Shown here piece by piece: positions 7,925-12,555 of a DNA stretch of 12,555 nucleotides; position 1 is the stretch's first letter; every line of letters starts with the position of its first letter. A program made the position numbers and the translations under genes. A model generated the notes under the pieces. That model was not told where the DNA came from. It ran no database searches and was given only the letters and a program-made list of their open reading frames with translations. The DNA is from Alphaproteobacteria bacterium. GTDB taxonomy: Bacteria; Pseudomonadota; Alphaproteobacteria; ATCC43930; CGMCC-115725. Location of the stretch: contig VAZR01000023.1 in the NCBI GenBank assembly GCA_005888515.1, positions 1 to 12,555 on the forward strand. Direction: 5' to 3'.

Positions 7925-9261
7925 CCTCGCCGGGCCGGGTGCACATCGTCGGCGGCGGGGTGGCCGGGCTTGCCGCCGCCGTCACACTGATCGCCAAGAC
8001 GCATCGCGTCGCGCTCTATGAATCGAGCCAGCATGCCGGCGGGCGATGCCGGTCGTTTCTCGATCCCGAACTCGGCTGTCTTATCGATAACGGCAATCAT
8101 CTGCTGTTGGCGGGCAACACGGCGGCACTGGCCTATATCGAGCGCATCGGTGCGCTCGACACCTTCGAACGGCCGGCCGAGGCGGCCATCCCGTTCATCG
8201 ATCTTGCCGGCGGCGAGCGCTGGGAGTTGCGGCCCAGTCAAGGCGCCGTGCCGTGGTGGCTGCTGAGCGCGGCCCGGCGGGTCCCGGGAACACGTCCGAG
8301 CGATTATCTCGAAGCGCTGAGGCTGCGCCATGCCGCCCTCGACGCTACGGTTGCCGAGGTGCTCGATCCGAGGAGCCTGCTGTTCCACCGCCTATGGCAG
8401 CCGCTCGCGGTCGCCGCGTTGAATACCAGCGCAGAACAAGGCTCGGCCCGGTTGTTCTGGCGGGTGCTGGCCGAGACGCTCGGCCGCGGCGGGTCGGCGT
8501 GCCGCGCGCTGGTTCCGCGGGAGGGGCTGTCGGAGAGCCTGATCGACCCGGCCCTGGCACTCCTCCGCCGGAAGGGCGCCGATATCCGCTTCGGCGCCCG
8601 GCTGCGCGCGATCAACTTCGCCGAGGGACGCGCCACCGAACTGCTGTTCGATGGCGACGCCGTCGCGCTCGGCATGTCTGACAGCGTGATCCTCGCGGTG
8701 CCCGCCACCACGGCGGCTCGGCTTGTCCCGGCTCTTACCGTGCCGGACGACCACGCGCCGATCGTCAACGCTCATTTCCGCTGCGTCGCGCCGGCCGAGG
8801 CGCCGCTTTTCGCTGGGCTGATCGGCGGCACCGCCGAATGGGTGTTCAAGAAGCGCGAGGTTATCTCGGTAACCGTCAGCGCGGCCGACCGGCTTGTGGA
8901 TGAACCGGCGGAGAGCCTGCGCGAGCGGCTGTGGCGGGATGTCGCGGCGGCCTACCGGATCCCGCCCGAACCGGTTCCGCCGGGGCGGATCGTGAAGGAG
9001 CGGCGCGCCACCTTCCGCGCCACGCCGGGCCAGCTCGAACGGCGGCCAGCCACCGCGACGCGTTGGAACAATCTTCACCTTGCGGGCGATTATGTGGATA
9101 GTGGGTTGCCTGCTACGGTTGAAGGCGCTATCCGCTCCGGCTTCGCGGCCGCGGCGCGGATAGGTCGGAACCGCAACCCGGCTGCGGTCGTGGCCCCGGT
9201 CGCGACGCGGCAGATGGAAACCCCGGAAACTGCAGAGGATCGCCAGCGCGCTTTGCCATGA
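7921..9261 (+). CDS. hpnE: Hydroxysqualene dehydroxylase HpnE (FAD-dependent)
   Basis: A 446-residue flavoprotein of the amine-oxidase/phytoene-desaturase superfamily that reduces hydroxysqualene to squalene. The N-terminal dinucleotide-binding motif is VHIVGGGVAGLAAA (7-20), followed by an acidic strand end (YES) and AGGRCRSF (39-46). The C-terminal FAD motif is LAGDYVDSGLPATVEGAIRSG (387-407). A loosely conserved tail of about 35 residues follows. The start (ATGA at 7921-7924) and stop (ATGA at 9258-9261) both overlap neighbouring genes. The family is often annotated as squalene-associated FAD-dependent desaturase; the operon position between hpnD and the cyclase fixes the role. Confidence 0.95.
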   Translation: MTSPGRVHIVGGGVAGLAAAVTLIAKTHRVALYESSQHAGGRCRSFLDPELGCLIDNGNHLLLAGNTAALAYIERIGALDTFERPAEAAIPFIDLAGGERWELRPSQGAVPWWLLSAARRVPGTRPSDYLEALRLRHAALDATVAEVLDPRSLLFHRLWQPLAVAALNTSAEQGSARLFWRVLAETLGRGGSACRALVPREGLSESLIDPALALLRRKGADIRFGARLRAINFAEGRATELLFDGDAVALGMSDSVILAVPATTAARLVPALTVPDDHAPIVNAHFRCVAPAEAPLFAGLIGGTAEWVFKKREVISVTVSAADRLVDEPAESLRERLWRDVAAAYRIPPEPVPPGRIVKERRATFRATPGQLERRPATATRWNNLHLAGDYVDSGLPATVEGAIRSGFAAAARIGRNRNPAAVVAPVATRQMETPETAEDRQRALP

Positions 9262-11140
9262 CCCAGGGAATGACGGCGAGAGCCAAAAACCAGCCGATCG
9301 TCAGTCCGGCGTTGCACGTGCCCGGTCTCAACGATGCGATCGCCCGCTCGGTCGGCTCGAGCACTACCTCGGCACCCCGGAGCCGGATATCGAGCGGCGT
9401 ATCGCCCGCTATCTGCGGGCGGCGCAAGGTCCCCATGGGGGCTGGCAGCTGTTCTACGGGGGCCAATTCGACCTCAGCGCTTCGGTCAAAGCCTATTTCG
9501 CTCTGAAAGCGGCCGGCGAACCGCTCGATGCGCCGCATATGGAGCGGGCCCGAGCGGCGATCCTGGCGCATGGCGGCGCCAGCCGGTGCAATGTCTTTAC
9601 TCGCATCCTGCTGGCGCTGTTCGGCGAAGTCCCGTGGAACGCGGTGCCGGTGATGCCGGTCGAGATCATGCTGTTGCCCGGCTGGTTCCCATTCCACGTC
9701 GACAAGATCTCCTATTGGTCGCGCACGGTCCTGGTGCCGCTCCTGGTGCTGATGGCGCTGCGCCCCAAGGCGCGCAACCCGCACGGTATCAGGATCCCCG
9801 AGCTGTTCGTCGAGCCGCCCGAGACCGTGCGCGACTGGATCTCGCCGCCGACACCGTCGGTGACCGGCCACGCCTTCGCCCTGCTCGACCGCCTGGTGCG
9901 GCTTGGCGAGCCGATGTTCCCCGCCGAGCGACGCCGACGCGCGATCGACAAGGCGGTCGCTTTCGTTACAGAGCGGCTCAACGGCGAGGATGGGCTCGGT
10001 GGCATTTTCCCGGCAATCGCCAACTCGCTGATGATGTTCGATTGCCTCGACTACCCGCCGGATCACCCCGACCGGGTTACCGCCGCCGCGGCGCTCCGCA
10101 AGCTCGTCATCCTCGACGGCGAGCAGGGCTATTGCCAACCGTGCCTGTCGCCGGTGTGGGACACTGCGCTCGCCTGTCATGCGCTGATGGAGGCTGGCGA
10201 GGCGCGGCTCACAGCCCCGGTCCGGCAGGCGCTCGATTGGCTCGCCGACAAGCAGGTGCTCGATACGGTCGGCGACTGGGCGGCGGTCCGTCCGGGGCTG
10301 CGGCCCGGCGGCTGGGCGTTCCAGTACGCCAACCCGCATTACCCCGATCTCGACGACACCGCGGCGGTGGCGCTGGCGCTCGATCGATTCGATGCCGAGC
10401 GCTACGAGACGGCTATCGACCGCGCCGCCGAATGGGTGCTCGGAATGCAAAGCCGGAATGGCGGCTGGGGCTCGTTCGACGCCGACAACACGCATTATTA
10501 CCTGAACCACATCCCGTTCGCCGATCACGGTGCGCTGCTCGATCCGCCGACCGCTGATGTCAGCGCGCGTTGCCTTGGCTTCCTCGCCCAGCGCGGCCTG
10601 CCAAACGACCATCCCGCGATCACGGGAGTTCTCGCATTCCTGCGCCGCGAGCAGGAAGCGGACGGCAGCTGGTTCGGCCGCTGGGGTACCAATTACATCT
10701 ACGGCACGTGGTCCGTACTGGCGGCGCTGAATGCGGCCGGCATCGACCCGGAATCAGCGGAAATCCGCCGCGCTGTCGCGTGGTTGCTGTCGCACCAGCG
10801 CGCTGATGGCGGGTGGGGCGAATCCGGTGAAAGCTATTGGCCGGATGAACCCCATGGCGAGGCGCCCTACAGCACCGCATCGCAGACCGCGTGGGCATTA
10901 CTCGCGCTAATGGCGGCCGGCGAGGTCGCGCACCCGGCGGTCGCGCGCGGCATTACCTACCTGATCGAGACCCAGGACCGCGACGGCAATTGGGACGAGC
11001 CGTGGTACACCGCGGTGGGTTTCCCGCGCGTCTTCTACCTGCGCTATCACGGCTATCGCGCCTTCTTCCCGCTCTTTGCGTTGGCGCGGTACCGGCGGCT
11101 GTCGCTGGCCAACTCGCGGCGGGTTGTCTACGGACTGTAA
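9258..11140 (+). pseudogene. shc: Squalene-hopene cyclase, interrupted near its N-terminus by an out-of-frame internal deletion
   Basis: Squalene-hopene cyclase (also hpnF), the membrane-associated triterpene cyclase that folds squalene into hopene/hopanol. The native start is visible: the ATG at 9258 overlaps the hpnE stop, and codons to about 9355 give the expected N-terminus (PGLNDAIARSV). From 9356 on the protein continues in another frame (LEHYLGTPEPDIERRIARYL, then GGWQLFYGG, FDLSASVKAYFALK) and stays open to 11140. That main part holds the catalytic acid motif DLDDTA (Asp codons at 10346, 10352 and 10355) and several QW-type repeats (NGGWGSF, DGSWFGRWG, ADGGWGES, DGNWDEPWYT). Compared with the family, about 30 residues around the usual DGHW...PAEY segment are absent at the junction. 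The second frame has no ATG, GTG or TTG between its upstream stop (9161) and 9539. An unassisted product would be 533 residues, missing the first ~90-120. This is either a real null allele or an assembly deletion. Confidence 0.88.
9350..9358 (+). other. Deletion junction inside shc
   Basis: Left of this point the cyclase reads in the frame of the ATG at 9258 (last recognisable residues IARSV, ending at 9353). Right of it, starting with CTC GAG CAC TAC at 9356, it reads in the frame that ends at 11140. Restoring the family sequence needs about 30 residues plus a frame correction, so the missing length should be 3n+1 bases, for example 91 or 94. The exact breakpoint is uncertain by a few bases. 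Confidence 0.75.
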
Positions 11141-11178
11141 GCCTTGCCGCCCGCCCAGGCGGGACCCCGGCGAATGTT

Positions 11179-11544
11179 CGCCAGGCGCTCGACGACGATC
11201 TCGCCGGTGGCGTTCCAGTGCCGCGGGCTCGCTCGTTGTGATTTCCTCCGTGGATTCTGAACCGGCATCGCCGCTTCTGGCGGGCGCCGGATCGATTCGA
11301 TCCGTCGCGCTCCATGCCCGATGGAGTGACGCCGCCGCGCTTGCGTACATGCCATTCGGCTACGGTCCGCGCATCTGCGTCGGCTCCCTGGTTGCGTTGA
11401 CCGAACTGGTGCTCGTTGGTTGCGACGCTCGCGCGTGCGTTTCGAATCGAGCTCGCACCGCACCGGCCAGTTGCGCCGGTCGGTCTCGTCACGCTGCAGC
11501 CCGACATCCCGCCCCCTTTCCGGCTGATGCCGCGCGCCGCCTGA
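11179..11544 (+). pseudogene. Cytochrome P450, C-terminal remnant with four frame changes
   Basis: Reading across single-base shifts recovers the C-terminal third of a P450. The pieces are RQALDDDLAGGVPVP (11179-11223), GSLVVIS (11226-11246), PWILNRHRRFWRAPDRFDPS (from 11248), AYMPFGYGPRICVG (from 11343) and LVATLARAFRIELAP through LVTLQPDIPPPFRLMPRAA to the TGA at 11542-11544. The segment 11355-11384 matches the haem-ligand signature FxxGxRxCxG exactly, with the ligand cysteine at 11376-11378. The HRHRRFW...FDPSR stretch is the usual meander region before it. Frame breaks: one base missing near 11224, one extra T near 11247, one base missing near 11341 (expected RFAY reads as CGCTTGCG) and one extra G near 11415. 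There is no room for the N-terminal two thirds: shc ends at 11140 and recognisable similarity stops at about 11179. A decayed gene is the best reading; local base errors are the alternative. Confidence 0.85.
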
Positions 11545-11610
11545 CGTATCTGCCACAGCGTCGGCAAAGTTCCGGCGGGGCGGCGCGGCGCGGCGATTTT
11601 TTTCTGGCCA

Positions 11611-11646
11611 AGCGTCGCCGGGTCGCGTAGGGAAAATCGCGACGCT
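11611..11646. repeat. Inverted repeat, 8-bp arms with 20-base loop
   Basis: AGCGTCGC (11611-11618) pairs with GCGACGCT (11639-11646). The loop contains a second possible 5-bp pairing (TCGCG/CGCGA). There is no T-tract after it, so it is not a standard intrinsic terminator. It may be chance in GC-rich DNA. Confidence 0.35.
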
Positions 11647-11766
11647 GGATAGCCGAGTGCTGCTGCGGTATGCATAGGCCTAGGTAGCCCGCCGTGCCCC
11701 GCTTGGGGGTGTGGGTACGTTCCGCGGGTGCGTGTCATCCCGAACGCTAATCCCGGTTTTCGCAGC

Positions 11767-11773
11767 GAAGGGG
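11767..11773 (+). promoter_or_regulatory. Ribosome-binding site deciding the hpnG start
   Basis: GAAGGGG five bases before the ATG at 11779. A GTG at 11728 is in frame but has no such site, and the extra 17 residues do not look like family sequence. Confidence 0.6.
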
Positions 11774-11778
11774 ACTGC

Positions 11779-12453
11779 ATGCGAACATTGACACCGGTGC
11801 TCTGCACCTCCGGCTTGGCGGCGGAGGCACGGGTTGCCAGAGCGGCCGGTTTTCAGGTCATCGTCGGCGCAGGTGATCCCGAGCGCACGAGCGCGCTCGT
11901 CAAGGATGCCGCCCGCGATGCGAAATGCCTGGTCAGCTTCGGCGTCGCGGGCGGGCTCGCGCCGCATCTGGCGCCCGGCCACGTGATCCTCTCGGCCGAG
12001 GTAATCGGGGATGAGCAGCGTTGGCGTCCCCATGAGCGGTTTCAGGAGCAGATTGCCGGCTTGGCGGAGCGAATCGGCGCCGTTGAAGGCGCGGTGCTCG
12101 GCTCGCGCGCGATTCTGGCAACTGAGGACGACAAAACCCGCGCGTGGCGGGATACCGGTGCGCTGGCCGTCGATTTGGAAAGCGCGATTGTCGCTCGCGC
12201 CGCAGCGGCGGCCGGGATTCCATTTCTGGTGTTGCGCACGATCGCCGATCCGTCGACGCGGGAATTGCCGCCGGCCGCACTGATCCCACTCGCCGAGAAC
12301 GGGACACCGGCCTTCATTCGTGTGGCTGCCGAAGTAGTGCGCCGGCCGCAGCAGATCGCCTCATTGTTCGGCCTCGCGCGGGAGACGCGGCAGGCTTTGA
12401 CCGCGCTAGCCGGCCCCGCCCGCGCGTTGCGGCTGGCGTTTGCCACGATCTAA
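11779..12453 (+). CDS. hpnG: Hopanoid-associated phosphorylase HpnG
   Basis: A 224-residue nucleoside-phosphorylase-fold protein. In hopanoid producers HpnG removes adenine from adenosylhopane (made by the radical SAM enzyme HpnH), leading to ribosylhopane and bacteriohopanetetrol. The start TPVLCTSGLAAEARVARAAG (5-24) is typical of HpnG. The phosphorylase core shows SFGVAGGLAPHLAPG (53-67), the acidic VDLES (131-135) that binds the ribose/base region, and LRTIADPS (152-159) with the conserved aspartate. It is the first intact gene after the damaged cyclase and the P450 remnant, and it is separated from shc by 638 bp. It may therefore need its own promoter, though I could not identify one. 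hpnH, usually next to it, is not on this strand in the remaining 100 bases. Confidence 0.93.
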   Translation: MRTLTPVLCTSGLAAEARVARAAGFQVIVGAGDPERTSALVKDAARDAKCLVSFGVAGGLAPHLAPGHVILSAEVIGDEQRWRPHERFQEQIAGLAERIGAVEGAVLGSRAILATEDDKTRAWRDTGALAVDLESAIVARAAAAAGIPFLVLRTIADPSTRELPPAALIPLAENGTPAFIRVAAEVVRRPQQIASLFGLARETRQALTALAGPARALRLAFATI

Positions 12454-12555
12454 CCCCTGGCCTAGCCGGCTCATCGCCTCTTCGACGTGACGGGAGAAGA
12501 CGTATTCGGCCGGCCGTTGCTGGCCGAGCGGGATTTCCGGCGCCATCTCGCCGCT
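12406..12555 (-). CDS. Possible C-terminal end of an unidentified convergent gene
   Basis: A reading frame entering from the right edge has mostly G/C third positions and reads PEIPLGQQRPAEYVFSRHV followed by EEAMSRLGQ, then runs to a TAG at 12406-12408 inside the hpnG 3' end. The other two minus-strand frames are less gene-like (one stops early). The plus strand after hpnG shows no start with a ribosome site. I do not recognise the family. The 48-base antiparallel overlap with hpnG is somewhat unusual, so the call is tentative. Confidence 0.35.
   Translation of the reverse strand, partial: SGEMAPEIPLGQQRPAEYVFSRHVEEAMSRLGQGLDRGKRQPQRAGGAG

Larger units (their letters stand above)
11545..11778. 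other. Non-coding stretch before hpnG
   Basis: I see no convincing gene on either strand here. It contains a GC-rich run ending in seven Ts (11597-11603), an inverted repeat (listed separately), a short palindrome TAGGCCTA near 11680, and the hpnG ribosome site. With the P450 remnant it makes up the 638-bp gap that breaks the otherwise overlapping hpn gene run. Confidence 0.6.

Noticed and set aside
9334..10557. Plus-strand 407-codon frame inside shc
   Set aside because: Pro/Arg/Gly/Ala-rich shadow of the cyclase frame with no family features.
9258..11140. Programmed ribosomal frameshift in shc
   Set aside because: A slip would join the frames but could not supply the missing ~30 conserved residues, and no slippery sequence or stop context is seen at the junction.
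11597..11603. Intrinsic terminator before hpnG ending in a 7-T tract
   Set aside because: The GC-rich stretch just before the Ts is not self-complementary enough to form a clear stem, so I could not support a terminator call.
11728..11778. Upstream GTG start for hpnG
   Set aside because: In frame, but without a ribosome site. The ATG at 11779 has GAAGGGG at good spacing and gives the usual HpnG N-terminus.
10953..11807. Minus-strand 284-codon frame across the shc end and the shc-hpnG gap
   Set aside because: Low-complexity Arg/Gly/Pro sequence that overlaps two plus-strand genes. The gap is better explained by the P450 remnant on the plus strand.
1..12555. tRNA/rRNA genes, CRISPR arrays, insertion sequences or phage genes
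   Set aside because: I saw no tRNA-like cloverleaf, repeat-spacer pattern, transposase motif or flanking target duplications, including at the shc deletion junction.

Overview
The window is GC-rich chromosomal DNA (GC-rich third codon positions, almost no intergenic space). The SecA, ArgJ and hopanoid protein sequences read as alphaproteobacterial. Rhodospirillales/Acetobacterales or Rhizobiales are the likely orders, but I cannot place it further from sequence alone.

Layout: on the minus strand at the left edge lie the 5' part of a MutT-type NUDIX hydrolase (1-127) and complete argJ (135-1364). They diverge from secA (1583-4369) across a 218-bp gap that holds a good candidate secA promoter. 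Thirty-nine bases after secA, on the same strand, begins an exported alpha/beta hydrolase (4409-5185). Its stop codon overlaps the start of a hopanoid (hpn) gene run: hpnA, hpnC, hpnD, hpnE and squalene-hopene cyclase (shc/hpnF), each joined to the next by a 4-base ATGA overlap. After a 638-bp gap comes hpnG (11779-12453), and a convergent unidentified gene fragment runs off the right edge on the minus strand.

Pathway: HpnD makes presqualene diphosphate from two farnesyl diphosphates, HpnC turns it into hydroxysqualene and HpnE reduces that to squalene. Shc cyclises squalene to hopene and HpnG acts later, on adenosylhopane during side-chain formation. HpnA is a sugar-nucleotide-epimerase-like protein. 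hpnB and hpnH are not in the window.

Two things are unusual. First, shc is broken as written: about 32 N-terminal codons are in one frame and the rest of the protein is in another. Roughly 30 conserved residues are missing at the junction near 9350-9358, which implies an internal deletion of 3n+1 bases. The second frame has no ATG, GTG or TTG before 9539. Second, the gap between shc and hpnG is not empty. Positions 11179-11544 encode the C-terminal third of a cytochrome P450, including a perfect haem-binding signature (FGYGPRICVG), cut by four single-base frame changes and without an N-terminal half. Genes on both sides are intact, so damage is concentrated in the cyclase/P450 part of the cluster. 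This is either real decay of a hopanoid or triterpene oxidation step or a local assembly problem.
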